From: Flavobacterium sp. 9
Lineage (GTDB): Bacteria > Bacteroidota > Bacteroidia > Flavobacteriales > Flavobacteriaceae
DNA: 64,000 bases
Assembly (NCBI RefSeq): GCF_002754195.1
Contig: NZ_PEEU01000001.1
Coordinates: forward strand, 1,054,001 to 1,118,000
Reading direction: 5' to 3'
In this document: piece after piece, positions 25,901 through 35,753 of the stretch
How positions within the stretch are numbered: the first letter of the stretch is position 1
Layout: each line of letters opens with the position of its first letter
Made by a program: the position numbers and the translations under genes
Notes under the pieces: generated by a model
The model's input: only the letters and a program-made list of their open reading frames with translations
Databases searched by the model: none
What the model was told of the DNA's origin: nothing

Positions 25901-28900
25901 GAAGTGTAACTGCCGGAGCGGTAACAAATTTCGTAGGAACTGTAACTTATTCCTGGAAAAATAGCTCAAATATAGTAGTTGGAACTACAGCTTCTGTGAC
26001 TGGACTTCCAACCGGAACTTATACATTGACTGTAACAGATTCTTGTTCTAGCCAATCTAATTCAGTAACTATTGGGCAACCGGCTTTACCTTTAGCTTTA
26101 GCAGCTTCTTCTAAAACAGATGCTTCTTGCTACGGTGCAAGTTCTGGATCAGTAACTGCAGGAACAGTAACAAATTTCGTAGGAACTGTAACTTATTCTT
26201 GGGTAAACAGCTCTAATACTATAGTTGGAACTACAGCTTCTGTAACAGGTCTTCCAACCGGAACATATACTTTGACTGTAACAGATTCTTGTTCTAGTCA
26301 ATCTAATTCAGTGACTATTGGACAACCGGCTTTACCTTTGGCTTTAGCGGCTTCTTCTAAAACAGATGCTTCTTGTTATGGTGCAAGTTCTGGAAGTGTA
26401 ACTGCAGGAGCGGTAACAAATTTCGTAGGAACTGTAACTTATTCTTGGGTAAACAGCTCAAATACTATAGTTGGAACTACAGCTTCTGTAACAGGGCTTC
26501 CAACCGGAACTTATACTTTGACTGTAACAGATTCTTGTTCTAGTCAATCCAATTCAGTAAATATTGGGCAACCAGCACTTCCTTTAGCTTTAGCAGCTTC
26601 TTCTAAAACAGATGCTTCTTGTTATGGTGACAGTACTGGATCAGTAACTGCGGGAACTGTAACAAACACCGTAGGAACTGTGTCTTACTCTTGGGTAAAC
26701 AGCTCAAATACAGTAGTAGGAACTACAGCTTCTGTTAATGGGCTTCCAACCGGAACTTATACTTTGACTGTAACAGATTCTTGTTCTAGCCAATCAAATT
26801 CGGTAACTATTGGGCAACCTTCTGATCCTTTGTCTTGTTCAATTACACAAAACAAAGCAGTAACTTCAAATGGATTGAGCGATGGTGAAGCAACTGTTTC
26901 TCCTCTTGGCGGAAATGGTAATTATACCTACTTATGGGATAATAATGAGACTACACAAAAAGCAATTGCTTTAAATGCCGGATTACATTCTGTAACGGTA
27001 ACAGATTCTAAAGGTTGTACAACAACTTGTACAATTACTATTTCGCAACCAAATGTTTTGTCTTGTAGTGTCGTTCAAGATGCTCCTGCAAAATGTTACG
27101 GTGATAATAATGGTATTGCAACCGTTACAGCTATTGGAGGAAACGGAGACTATACTTATCTATGGGATAACAACGAAACAACAATTCAGGCAACAGCTTT
27201 AACTGCCGGTTTACATACCGTAACTATTACTGACAAGTTAGGATACAAAACAACTTGCGATGTTACAATCGGACAACCACAAGCGGCCTTAACTGCAGCC
27301 ATAAATAATAAAACTGATGTAAACTGTAAAGGTGATGCAACTGGTTCTGCAACAGCATCTGCAACTGGAGGAAACGGAACTTATTCTTATTCTTGGAATA
27401 CTAATCCAATTCAAACTTCTGCTACAGCTACAAACTTAATCGCAGGAACTTACATTGTAACTGTGACTGACGAAAAAGGTTGTACTGATACTGAACAAAT
27501 AACAATTACAGAACCTGAACTTGCACTTACAGCAGCAATCACAACTGATACTAATGTAAATTGTAAAGGTGATGCAACTGGTTCTGCAACAGCTTCTGCA
27601 ACCGGAGGAACCGGAACTTATTCTTATTCTTGGAATACAAATCCGGTACAAACTACAGCTACAGCTACGAACTTAATTGCAGGAACTTACATTGTAACGG
27701 TAACTGACGAAAAAGGTTGTACTGATACAGAACAAATAACAATTACTGAACCTCAACTTGCATTAACAGCGACAATCAATACTGATATTAATGTAAACTG
27801 TAAAGGTGATGCAACTGGTTCTGCAACAGCTTCTGCAACTGGAGGAACTGGAACTTATTCTTATTCTTGGAATACGAATCCAATTCAAACTTCGGCTACA
27901 GCCAATAATTTAATCGCAGGAACTTACATTGTAACGGTAACTGACGAAAAAGGCTGTACTGATACGGAACAAATAACAATTACCGAACCTGAACTTTCAC
28001 TTACAGCAGCAATCAATACTGATACTAATGTAAATTGTAAAGGTGATGCAACTGGTTCTGCAACAGCATCTGCAACCGGAGGAACTGGAAGTTATTCTTA
28101 TTCTTGGAATACAAATCCAATTCAAACTACAGCTACAGCTACAAACTTGATTGCAGGAACTTACATCGTAACGGTAACTGACGAAAAAGGTTGTACTGAT
28201 ACGGAACAAATAACAATTACTGAACCTGAACTTGCACTTACAGCAGCAATCACAACTGATACTAATGTAAATTGTAAAGGTGACGCAACTGGTTCTGCAA
28301 CAGCTTCTGCAACCGGAGGAACAGGAAGTTATTCTTATTCTTGGAATACAAATCCGGTACAAACTTCGGCTACAGCTACAAACTTAATCGCAGGAACTTA
28401 CATCGTAACGGTAACTGACGAAAAAGGATGTACTGATACTGAACAAATAACAATTACTGAACCTGAACTTTCACTTACAGCAGCAATCTCAACTGATACT
28501 AATGTAAATTGTAAAGGTGACGCAACTGGTTCTGCAACAGCTTCTGCAACCGGAGGAACTGGAACTTATTCTTATTCTTGGAATACGAATCCAATTCAAA
28601 CTTCGGCTACAGCTACAAACTTAATCGCAGGAACTTACATCGTAACTGTGACTGACGAAAAAGGTTGTACTGACACAGAACAAATAACAATTACTGAACC
28701 TGAACTTGCATTAACTGCAGCAATCAATACCGATACTAATGTAAATTGTAAAGGTGACGCAACTGGTTCTGCAACAGCATCTGCAACCGGAGGAACAGGA
28801 AGTTATTCTTATTCTTGGAATACAAATCCAATTCAAACTTCGGCTACAGCTACAAACTTAACCGCAGGAACTTATATTGTAACTGTGACTGACGAAAAAG

Positions 28901-31900
28901 GTTGTACTGACACAGAACAAATAACAATTACTGAACCTGAACTTGCATTAACAGCAGCAATCACAACTGATACTAATGTAAATTGTAAAGGTGACGCAAC
29001 TGGTTCTGCAACAGCTTCTGCAACCGGAGGAACTGGAACTTATTCTTATTCTTGGAATACAAATCCGGTACAAACTTCGGCTACAGCTACAAACTTAATT
29101 GCGGGAACTTATATCGTAACTGTGACTGACGAAAAAGGTTGTACTGATACTGAACAAATAACAATTACAGAACCTGAACTTGCACTTACAGCAGCGATCA
29201 CAACTGACACTAATGTAAATTGTAAAGGTGATGCAACTGGTTCTGCAACAGCGTCTACAACCGGAGGAACTGGAACTTATTCTTATTCTTGGAATACAAA
29301 TCCAATTCAAACTTCGGCTACAGCTACAAACTTAATCGCAGGAACTTACATCGTAACTGTAACTGACGAAAAAGGTTGTACTGATACGGAACAAATAACA
29401 ATTACTGAACCTGAACTTGCACTTACAGCAGCAATCTCAACTGATACTAATGTAAATTGTAAAGGTGATGCAACTGGTTCTGCAACAGCATCTGCAACCG
29501 GAGGAACTGGAACTTATTCTTACTCTTGGAATACAAATCCAATTCAGACTTCGGCTACAGCTACAAACTTAATCGCAGGAACTTACATCGTAACTGTAAC
29601 TGACGAAAAAGGTTGTACTGATACGGAACAAATAACAATTACAGAACCTGAACTTGCACTTACAGCTACAAAATCTCAAGTAAACGCGAGTTGTGGTGGA
29701 GCCGAAAGTGGATCTGCAACTGTAGTAGCTTCTGGAGGAACTGGTCCTTACACTTATTCTTGGAATACAAATCCGGTGCAAACTTCGGCTACAGCCACAA
29801 ATCTTTTAGCTGGAAGTTATAGTGTAGTAATTACTGATTCTAAAGGTTGTACACATACGGTTTCATTTGAAATTCTTGATGGTGATTCGGTTAAACCAAT
29901 AATTGATCCGCTACCGGAAACCTCAACTATTAATTGTCCGGCAGAACCTGTATTTGCTCAGGCAACTGCAACAGACGACAATGGTACAATTGCTTCATTA
30001 ACTTATGAAGATACTGTAACTCCTGGCAATTGTGCTGGTTCTTATACAAAAACAAGAACCTGGACAGCTAAAGATGCTTGTGGAAATGTTTCTCTTCCTG
30101 TAAGTCAAACAATTATTGTACAAGACATTACAGCGCCAACTTGGTCAACTGAAATTGCTTCTTTAAATAAAACTATCGAGTGTAGTGATGCTGAAGCTTT
30201 GAGATCGGCGCAAGCCCTATCTCCTGTTGCAACAGACGCTTGTGATACTGATGTTACAAATATCGTAAAAGTATCTGGTCAGTTTGTAGCTAACGAAGGT
30301 TGTGCAAACTCAGGAACTTACACTAATACGTGGACTGTAAAAGACGATTGTGGAAATACTTCTGATACTTTCACCCAAGTAATTACTATTCAAGATACTA
30401 CAGCGCCAACTTGGTCTACTGAAGTTGCTTCACTAAATAAAACTATCGAATGTAGTAATGCTGAAGCTTTATCATCTGCGCAAGCTTTATTCCCTACAGC
30501 GACAGACGCTTGTGATACTGATGTTTCGAATATCGTAAAAGTATCTGGTCAGTTTGTAGCTAACGAAGGTTGTGCAAACTCAGGAACTTATACTAATACC
30601 TGGACTGTAAAAGACGATTGTGGAAATACTTCGGATACTTTCACGCAAGTGATTACTATTCAAGATACTACAGAGCCAACTTGGTCTACTGAAGTTGCTT
30701 CGCTAAATAAAACTATCGAATGTAGTAATGCTGAAGCTTTAGCGTCTGCGCAAGTTTTATTCCCAACTGCAACTGACGCTTGTGATACTGATGTTACGAA
30801 TATCGTAAAAGTATCTGGTCAGTTTGTAGCTAACGAAGGTTGTGCAAATTCAGGAACTTATACTAATACCTGGACTGTAAAAGACGATTGTGGAAATACT
30901 TCTGATACTTTCACACAAGTAATTACGATTCAAGATACTACAGCGCCAACTTGGTCTACTGAAGTTGCTTCACTAAATAAAACTATCGAATGTAGTAATG
31001 CTGAAGCTTTATCATCTGCGCAAGCTTTATTCCCAACTGCGACAGACGCTTGTGATACTGATGTTTCGAATATCGTAAAAGTTTCCGGTCAGTTTGTAGC
31101 TTCAGAAACTTGTTCAAATGCGGGAACTTACACCAATACCTGGACTGTAAAAGACGATTGTGGAAATACTTCGGATACTTTCACGCAAGTGATTACGATT
31201 CAAGATACTACAGCGCCAATATTTGCTGGAGAACTTCCTGGTGATATTACAGTTTCTTGTGATGCTGTACCTGCTGCGGCAAACGTTGAAGCTTCTGATA
31301 ATTGTAATGGTAATTTACCAATCGTTTTCAGCGAAGTTAAAAGTGGTATTGTAAACGAATGTCCAACAAATTATACTTTGACTCGTAAATGGACCACTAG
31401 CGATTGTGGCGGAAACATTGCTTCTTACACTCAAATTATTACAGTAAGAGACACAACTCCTCCTACAGGAACTGCTCCTTCAAATGTTGCGAACTTACAA
31501 AGTATTGCAGATATTCCTGCCGGAAGTCCTGGAGATATAACTGATGCTGCTGATAATTGCAGTCCTACCATAAACATTACTGTTAGCGACTCTCATAATG
31601 AAGCCAGCGGATGTGATGGAAATGCTTATATCTTAACAAGAACATATACTTTGACAGATTGTGCGGGTAATAAAACAGAACTTGTTCGAACTTTTACTGT
31701 CGACAACAAAGTTTCTATAAACGCTACAGTTTCAAATGTTACTTGTCTTGGAGCACATGACGGTTCGATTACAGTTACTAATAGTCCTGGTTCAACTGTA
31801 ATTATCAGAAATGCAAATAACGAAATTGTTGGTAATACAAATTTACCAGCAGGAACTTATACGCTAACTGCAACATCTGCAGTAAATACTGAAAATCAAA

Positions 31901-34674
31901 CGTGTACAGCTACAACTACAGTTGTGATAACTGAGCCTAATTACACGATTAAAATATCCGGACAAATTATTAATGTAGACACTAATACTCCAATTGCAAA
32001 TGTACCGGTTACATTGATTCCACAAGGTACTACAACAGGTCCTATCCTATTGCGTATCACCGGAGCAGATGGTCGTTATACCTTTACAGGAATGCCTGCC
32101 GGAAGTTACTTAGTTCAGGTTCAGGATGCGAATTTAAATAGTGCATACCAATTATATCCTGTAGATTCAAGCTTGTTCTTTACTACTCTTGAAGATTGTA
32201 AATTCCAGGAACATAATTTTGAATATGGAAAATCAAACCTTCCGGTATTAGGAGATTATGTTTGGTATGATACTAATGGAAATGGCGTTCAGGACGAATG
32301 GTACGATGCAAATAATGATGGCGTTGTAACTAAAAATGTTCCAGATGCAAATGGCGCTATAGACTTTAGTCTATGGGAATGGATCGATCTTAATGGAGAT
32401 GGAAGTTATGCAGGTCCTCAAAATGTAGGTGAATTAAATGCCGGTGGTTTTGGAAATGCAGCAAGTCCAAACGTTATTATCGATGGTCCTAACGGATATC
32501 ATAAAGAAGTAATTGTAGGTATTGCAGGATTCTGGAGAGACAGACCTGGAACTCCAAACCCTTACGGAGATTATAATATAAAATTGGTAAGAGATGCAAA
32601 CTTAGACGCTGTTGCAACGGCTTTAGGAGTTACAGGTTTAGTAAAAGTTATTCCATCTGGTGGAACAAACAAAAACAAAACTTCTAAACCAGCCAAAATA
32701 GCAATGCACACCGTTTGTCAAACTACAAGCACTGCCGGATATATTGTTACAGTAACTGCCGAAGACTTAGTTCACTTAGATGCTGACTTTGGTGTAAACT
32801 GTAAAGAATACCGCGATATTGTAGCCAATGATGATAGCGCAGGACCATTCCCTGGAGTGAATCATACTCAGCCAAATGTTCTGAATGTATTACCAAATGA
32901 TACTATCGAAGGTGTAGTTGTAACGGCTTCTGATGTTATTATAACTACAGTAACACCAAATGAGTTTTTACAATTGAATCCTGACGGCTCTATAGATATT
33001 TTGCCAAATGCTCCAGCAGGAACTTTGACAATGGTATACCAAATTTGTGAAGCTGATCAAACTTCAAACTGCGATACTGCAACAGTTACAATAACTATTG
33101 AAGCACCAACGATGACAGTTACAGCAACAGCAATTTGTGTAAACGACGTTCCGTACCTTGATTACGTAGTAACTCCAGGAAACTTTACTCCGGTAAATGG
33201 TGTAACAATTGCCTGGGCAGATGCTGCTAACAATGTAGTAACTACAATGACGGACTTACCACTAAACGGACGTGTATTATGGCCTGGTGCTATAGTTGAT
33301 CAAGCCGGACATGGTATTGACTGGCCAGGATGGGTATTCCAAAATAATAAATGGATACAAGCGCCTGACGGATTTGAAGGTCTTCGTCCAAAAGCTAACG
33401 TGACATTATCTGTTAATCCAAGCCAAACAATTACTGTAGATTATCCGCCAGCAGATCCTTTCTGTACTGCAAGACCAACGTTTGCAATTGTAGCAAATGA
33501 TGATAGTGCAGGTCCCTTGCCAGCAGCAATTGGAGGAACAAACGTATTGAATGTTTATACTAACGATACCTTAAACGGTGATCCAGTAAATCCTGCAGAT
33601 GTTACGCTTACATTAGTAACACCAGATCCTACCGGAGCATTAACACTAAACCCTGATGGTTCTGTAGATGTAAAAGTGGGTACTCTTGGAGGAACTTATA
33701 CTTTAACGTATCAAATTTGTGAAAATGCTGATAACGGAAATTGTGATACCGCAATCGTAACCGTTACAGTTCTTGACCCAGCGCCACCAACTCCGGTTGA
33801 TGCTGTAGACGATACTTATACTGTGGGTTGTAACACTTTTGGATTAGTTGGAAACGTTTTAGCCAATGACTTAAAAGGAAATATTCCGGCGACATTAGAG
33901 TTGGTAAACTTTACCTTATTAGACCAAACCGGAAATGATCCAAATATAACTGTTGACGCATCCGGAAATGTAACAGTTTCAAGTTTAACTCCGGCTGGTA
34001 CTTATACTTATTCTTATAGAATTTGTGATAAACTAAGCGCTGAGAATTGTGATACAGCAACAATTACGATCACAGTTTCTCCAAATGGTGTAACAAATAT
34101 TGCCAGCAAAGCTTGTAATGACGATAGAACTCCTATTGATTTACATGCCTTATTGCCAGAAAACACACCACAAACCGGAACCTGGATTGATACTGATGGC
34201 AGCAATGCACTGCAAGGAAATGTACTTAACGCATTTGGACTCGCAATTGGCAATTATAAATTTGAATATAAAATAGCCGATGAAAATTGTCCAAGAAGTG
34301 TACTTCTTAACATGGAAGTAAATGCTGATTGTGTAGTATTAGCGTGCGAAAATATTGTAATACACAATGCCTTCTCGCCTAATGGAGATGGAAAAAATGA
34401 TGTTTTCGTAATTGATAATATCGATGAGACAACATGTTATCCTGAAAACACTGTAGAAATCTATAATCGTTGGGGAATATTAGTATTTGAAACTAGTAAT
34501 TACAATAACACAACCAACAATTTTGACGGAACCTCAAGAGGTAGAACGACTGTAAAACAATCAGACGGATTACCAACAGGAACTTATTTCTACATCGTTA
34601 CCTACAAATCTCTTGACGGAAATAATGTAGTTCAAAATCATAAACTAGATGGATACTTATATCTGTCTAAATAG
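22993..34674 (+). CDS. Giant SprB-like repeat adhesin with vWA domain and type B T9SS sorting domain
   Basis: 3893 residues from the ATG at 22993 (a TTG at 22966 opens the frame but precedes the signal peptide). Order: signal peptide 1-33; vWA domain about 69-275 with MIDAS VIDVSGSMG; one SprB-type repeat about 389-458; ten 82-residue repeats 460-1279; two divergent SprB repeats to 1431; ten 79-residue repeats 1432-2221 plus a degenerate eleventh; four 90-residue HYR/Ig-like repeats 2381-2740; a carboxypeptidase-regulatory/CNA-B-like domain near 2989; an SdrD-like LGDYVWYDTNGNGVQDE domain near 3086; cadherin-like VLNVLPNDT modules; and a gliding-motility type C-terminus from about 3787 (AFSPNGDGKNDVF, YNRWGILVFE). 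F. johnsoniae SprB is a mobile gliding adhesin of this architecture. Secretion by the type IX system through the adjacent SprF-like protein is inferred. Confidence 0.92.
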   Translation: MKKTLHFIHFMKQVNKTFYLLLFLISSTIGFAQTITPTKTVTVAPGVCGALDVELKIQGSNPVARPLEVVLVIDVSGSMGDGNNPKPLSYAQDAANDFIDKMFLAANNPTGNNKVAIVTFSNSGLIRQGFTGSAGKAGLKTIINGLVANGGTNIEDGILKANQVLATATYNCSTARSMVLLTDGVANASASHGTGCSSGQQGTCIQDAIAAANAGKTVVVSGVTYNNQIFTVGLFGAINGTEQTDAQYTLNQIQSGGSFFTENAADLTGIYSQIFTQLSWVAKQIVGTPFEKETVDPNFIIGTVTSTKGTTTVTGQQIAWNIDFLNVETITLKYRLTPKPNTCGNQMVSTSRLDFQNALCVTTFQDITSPTTNVPCPIVTVANQTNVTCFGGNNGAITLNTPTGGQGPYTYKWTKNDVNFATTKDISVLTVGTYKVIATDNNNCATAILTINITQPAAALALAASSKTDATCNGASSGSVTAGVVTNSVGTVTYSWKNSSNVVVGTTASVTGLPTGTYTLTVTDSCSSQSNSVTVGQPASPLALAASSKTDASCNGASTGSVTAGAVTNFVGTVTYSWKNSSNVVVGTTASVTGLPAGTYTLTVTDSCSNKSNSVTIGQPAFPLTLAASSKTDASCYGASSGSVTAGAVTNSIGTVTYSWKNSSNVVVGTTASVTGLPTGTYTLTVTDSCSSQSNSVTIGQPSLPLALAASSKTDASCYGASSGSVTAGAVTNFVGTVTYSWKNSSNVVVGTTASVTGLPTGTYTLTVTDSCSSQSNSVTVGQPSSPLALAASSKTDASCNGASTGSVTAGAVTNFVGTVTYSWKNSSNVVVGTTASVTGLPTGTYTLTVTDSCSSQSNSVTIGQPALPLALAASSKTDASCYGASSGSVTAGAVTNFVGTVTYSWKNSSNVVVGTTASVTGLPTGTYTLTVTDSCSSQSNSVTIGQPALPLALAASSKTDASCYGASSGSVTAGAVTNFVGTVTYSWKNSSNIVVGTTASVTGLPTGTYTLTVTDSCSSQSNSVTIGQPALPLALAASSKTDASCYGASSGSVTAGTVTNFVGTVTYSWVNSSNTIVGTTASVTGLPTGTYTLTVTDSCSSQSNSVTIGQPALPLALAASSKTDASCYGASSGSVTAGAVTNFVGTVTYSWVNSSNTIVGTTASVTGLPTGTYTLTVTDSCSSQSNSVNIGQPALPLALAASSKTDASCYGDSTGSVTAGTVTNTVGTVSYSWVNSSNTVVGTTASVNGLPTGTYTLTVTDSCSSQSNSVTIGQPSDPLSCSITQNKAVTSNGLSDGEATVSPLGGNGNYTYLWDNNETTQKAIALNAGLHSVTVTDSKGCTTTCTITISQPNVLSCSVVQDAPAKCYGDNNGIATVTAIGGNGDYTYLWDNNETTIQATALTAGLHTVTITDKLGYKTTCDVTIGQPQAALTAAINNKTDVNCKGDATGSATASATGGNGTYSYSWNTNPIQTSATATNLIAGTYIVTVTDEKGCTDTEQITITEPELALTAAITTDTNVNCKGDATGSATASATGGTGTYSYSWNTNPVQTTATATNLIAGTYIVTVTDEKGCTDTEQITITEPQLALTATINTDINVNCKGDATGSATASATGGTGTYSYSWNTNPIQTSATANNLIAGTYIVTVTDEKGCTDTEQITITEPELSLTAAINTDTNVNCKGDATGSATASATGGTGSYSYSWNTNPIQTTATATNLIAGTYIVTVTDEKGCTDTEQITITEPELALTAAITTDTNVNCKGDATGSATASATGGTGSYSYSWNTNPVQTSATATNLIAGTYIVTVTDEKGCTDTEQITITEPELSLTAAISTDTNVNCKGDATGSATASATGGTGTYSYSWNTNPIQTSATATNLIAGTYIVTVTDEKGCTDTEQITITEPELALTAAINTDTNVNCKGDATGSATASATGGTGSYSYSWNTNPIQTSATATNLTAGTYIVTVTDEKGCTDTEQITITEPELALTAAITTDTNVNCKGDATGSATASATGGTGTYSYSWNTNPVQTSATATNLIAGTYIVTVTDEKGCTDTEQITITEPELALTAAITTDTNVNCKGDATGSATASTTGGTGTYSYSWNTNPIQTSATATNLIAGTYIVTVTDEKGCTDTEQITITEPELALTAAISTDTNVNCKGDATGSATASATGGTGTYSYSWNTNPIQTSATATNLIAGTYIVTVTDEKGCTDTEQITITEPELALTATKSQVNASCGGAESGSATVVASGGTGPYTYSWNTNPVQTSATATNLLAGSYSVVITDSKGCTHTVSFEILDGDSVKPIIDPLPETSTINCPAEPVFAQATATDDNGTIASLTYEDTVTPGNCAGSYTKTRTWTAKDACGNVSLPVSQTIIVQDITAPTWSTEIASLNKTIECSDAEALRSAQALSPVATDACDTDVTNIVKVSGQFVANEGCANSGTYTNTWTVKDDCGNTSDTFTQVITIQDTTAPTWSTEVASLNKTIECSNAEALSSAQALFPTATDACDTDVSNIVKVSGQFVANEGCANSGTYTNTWTVKDDCGNTSDTFTQVITIQDTTEPTWSTEVASLNKTIECSNAEALASAQVLFPTATDACDTDVTNIVKVSGQFVANEGCANSGTYTNTWTVKDDCGNTSDTFTQVITIQDTTAPTWSTEVASLNKTIECSNAEALSSAQALFPTATDACDTDVSNIVKVSGQFVASETCSNAGTYTNTWTVKDDCGNTSDTFTQVITIQDTTAPIFAGELPGDITVSCDAVPAAANVEASDNCNGNLPIVFSEVKSGIVNECPTNYTLTRKWTTSDCGGNIASYTQIITVRDTTPPTGTAPSNVANLQSIADIPAGSPGDITDAADNCSPTINITVSDSHNEASGCDGNAYILTRTYTLTDCAGNKTELVRTFTVDNKVSINATVSNVTCLGAHDGSITVTNSPGSTVIIRNANNEIVGNTNLPAGTYTLTATSAVNTENQTCTATTTVVITEPNYTIKISGQIINVDTNTPIANVPVTLIPQGTTTGPILLRITGADGRYTFTGMPAGSYLVQVQDANLNSAYQLYPVDSSLFFTTLEDCKFQEHNFEYGKSNLPVLGDYVWYDTNGNGVQDEWYDANNDGVVTKNVPDANGAIDFSLWEWIDLNGDGSYAGPQNVGELNAGGFGNAASPNVIIDGPNGYHKEVIVGIAGFWRDRPGTPNPYGDYNIKLVRDANLDAVATALGVTGLVKVIPSGGTNKNKTSKPAKIAMHTVCQTTSTAGYIVTVTAEDLVHLDADFGVNCKEYRDIVANDDSAGPFPGVNHTQPNVLNVLPNDTIEGVVVTASDVIITTVTPNEFLQLNPDGSIDILPNAPAGTLTMVYQICEADQTSNCDTATVTITIEAPTMTVTATAICVNDVPYLDYVVTPGNFTPVNGVTIAWADAANNVVTTMTDLPLNGRVLWPGAIVDQAGHGIDWPGWVFQNNKWIQAPDGFEGLRPKANVTLSVNPSQTITVDYPPADPFCTARPTFAIVANDDSAGPLPAAIGGTNVLNVYTNDTLNGDPVNPADVTLTLVTPDPTGALTLNPDGSVDVKVGTLGGTYTLTYQICENADNGNCDTAIVTVTVLDPAPPTPVDAVDDTYTVGCNTFGLVGNVLANDLKGNIPATLELVNFTLLDQTGNDPNITVDASGNVTVSSLTPAGTYTYSYRICDKLSAENCDTATITITVSPNGVTNIASKACNDDRTPIDLHALLPENTPQTGTWIDTDGSNALQGNVLNAFGLAIGNYKFEYKIADENCPRSVLLNMEVNADCVVLACENIVIHNAFSPNGDGKNDVFVIDNIDETTCYPENTVEIYNRWGILVFETSNYNNTTNNFDGTSRGRTTVKQSDGLPTGTYFYIVTYKSLDGNNVVQNHKLDGYLYLSK
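24370..26829 (+). repeat. Array A: ten tandem 246-bp units in the adhesin gene
   Basis: Each unit encodes 82 residues beginning LALAASSKTDASC and ending SNSVTIGQP plus three residues. The period was checked at successive GGCTTCTTCT positions (24381, 24627). Units differ by few residues; units 8-10 share a Trp-Val variant (SWVNSSNT), so adjacent units are most alike, as expected from unequal exchange. Confidence 0.95.
27286..29655 (+). repeat. Array B: ten tandem 237-bp units in the adhesin gene
   Basis: Each unit encodes 79 residues beginning ALTAAITTDTNVNCKGDATG and ending QITITEPEL. The period is exact (27331 to 27568 for the same word). Variation is limited to a few positions (ITT/INT/IST; GTYSY/GSYSY; PIQ/PVQ), reused combinatorially among units. 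A degenerate eleventh unit follows to about 29890. Confidence 0.95.
30133..31212 (+). repeat. Array C: four tandem 270-bp units in the adhesin gene
   Basis: Each unit encodes 90 residues beginning APTWSTEVASLNKTIEC and ending VITIQDTT, with four to six cysteines per unit, resembling HYR/Ig-like domains. The unit starts at 30133 and the array ends exactly at 31212, before a divergent unit. Confidence 0.93.
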
Positions 34675-34688
34675 AACATAGCAGAAGA

Positions 34689-34723
34689 AATGCTCTATAA
34701 CAGACATTCTATTATAGAGCATT
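34689..34723 (+). other. 12-bp perfect stem-loop between adhesin and sprF-like gene
   Basis: AATGCTCTATAA (34689-34700) and its exact inverse (34712-34723) with an 11-nt loop, 14 bases after the adhesin stop. It is not followed by a U-run, so it is more like an RNA-processing or 3'-end-stabilising hairpin than a terminator. The rest of the 165-base gap shows no clear promoter. Confidence 0.55.
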
Positions 34724-34839
34724 ATCCGATAATTAATAAAAATAAATCCTTATTCCCTGAATAAGCGAATGCATTGAATTTTTTGATTTCCCTGATACAA
34801 AAAAATCAATAGTAATAATTAAAATAATAAATATCTACT

Positions 34840-35751
34840 ATGAGAACAAAATTATTTTTCTTCGTCATTATGTTTGTTACAATTGCAGGATATGCGCAGC
34901 AAGATGCACAATATACGCAGTATATGTACAACACAATAAATATAAATCCTGCTTATGCAGGTTCTCGTGGCGCTTTAAGTATTTTTGCTTTGCACCGCGA
35001 TCAATGGGTAGGACTTGATGGAGCTCCGAAAACTAATACTGTTTCCGTAAATACTCCAATCAATAATAGCAATATAGGAATCGGGCTTTCGCTGGTAAAT
35101 GACAAAATTGGTCCAACAAACGAAAACCAAATCTCTGCAGATATATCCTATACAATACATACTTCTGAGGACTGGAAACTCTCATTTGGTATTAAAGCTA
35201 CAGCTGATATTTTTAATATTGATATTGATAAATTAAATCCTGAGACTGCTGGAGATCCACAATTTCAAAACTTCACTACCGATTTTTCTCCTAATATTGG
35301 AGCCGGAGTTTACTGGCACTCTGACAAAGCATACATTGGATTATCAGTTCCTAATTTTATAGAAACCAATCGTTATGATGATAATGATGTAGCAATTTAT
35401 AAAGATAAAATAAACTATTATTTAATGGCTGGGTATGTTTTTGATCTCTCTTATGATTTAAAATTTAAACCCGCCGTGCTAACAAAAATGGTCGAAGGTG
35501 CTCCTCTTCAAGTAGATGTATCAGCAAACTTTATGTTCTTTGAGAAATTTACTGTTGGAGTAGCCTATAGATGGAGTGCTGCCCTAAGTGCTATGGTAGG
35601 ATTTCAAATTACAGATGGTCTATATGTTGGATATGGATATGACAACGAAACTACCAATTTAAAGAACTACAATTCAGGTTCGCATGAAATCTTCCTGCGC
35701 TATGAAATCTTCAAAAACAACGGTAAAATCACAACTCCTCGTTTCTTTTAA
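34840..35751 (+). CDS. PorP/SprF family type IX secretion system membrane protein
   Basis: 303 residues with a signal peptide (MRTKLFFFVIMFVTIAGYAQ). The mature start QDAQYTQYMYNTININPAYAGS is the family signature, and the remainder is a predicted 14-stranded outer-membrane barrel ending EIFLRYEIFKNN. In F. johnsoniae, SprF is needed to secrete SprB, and SprF-like proteins next to type B sorting-domain proteins are thought to be dedicated secretion or anchoring partners. Its place directly after the adhesin gene fits this role. The downstream OmpA gene starts two bases after its stop. Confidence 0.93.
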   Translation: MRTKLFFFVIMFVTIAGYAQQDAQYTQYMYNTININPAYAGSRGALSIFALHRDQWVGLDGAPKTNTVSVNTPINNSNIGIGLSLVNDKIGPTNENQISADISYTIHTSEDWKLSFGIKATADIFNIDIDKLNPETAGDPQFQNFTTDFSPNIGAGVYWHSDKAYIGLSVPNFIETNRYDDNDVAIYKDKINYYLMAGYVFDLSYDLKFKPAVLTKMVEGAPLQVDVSANFMFFEKFTVGVAYRWSAALSAMVGFQITDGLYVGYGYDNETTNLKNYNSGSHEIFLRYEIFKNNGKITTPRFF

Positions 35752-35753
35752 AA

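Noticed and set aside
27436..28362. Long minus-strand ORFs inside the adhesin repeat arrays (for example 27436-27651 and 27997-28362)
   Set aside because: They are antisense shadows of the repetitive coding sequence, have Cys/Ser/Arg-rich low-complexity translations, and repeat with the array period.
24370..31212. Tandem repeats considered as CRISPR or satellite DNA
   Set aside because: Units are 237-270 bp, in frame, without spacers, and encode SprB/Ig-like domains.
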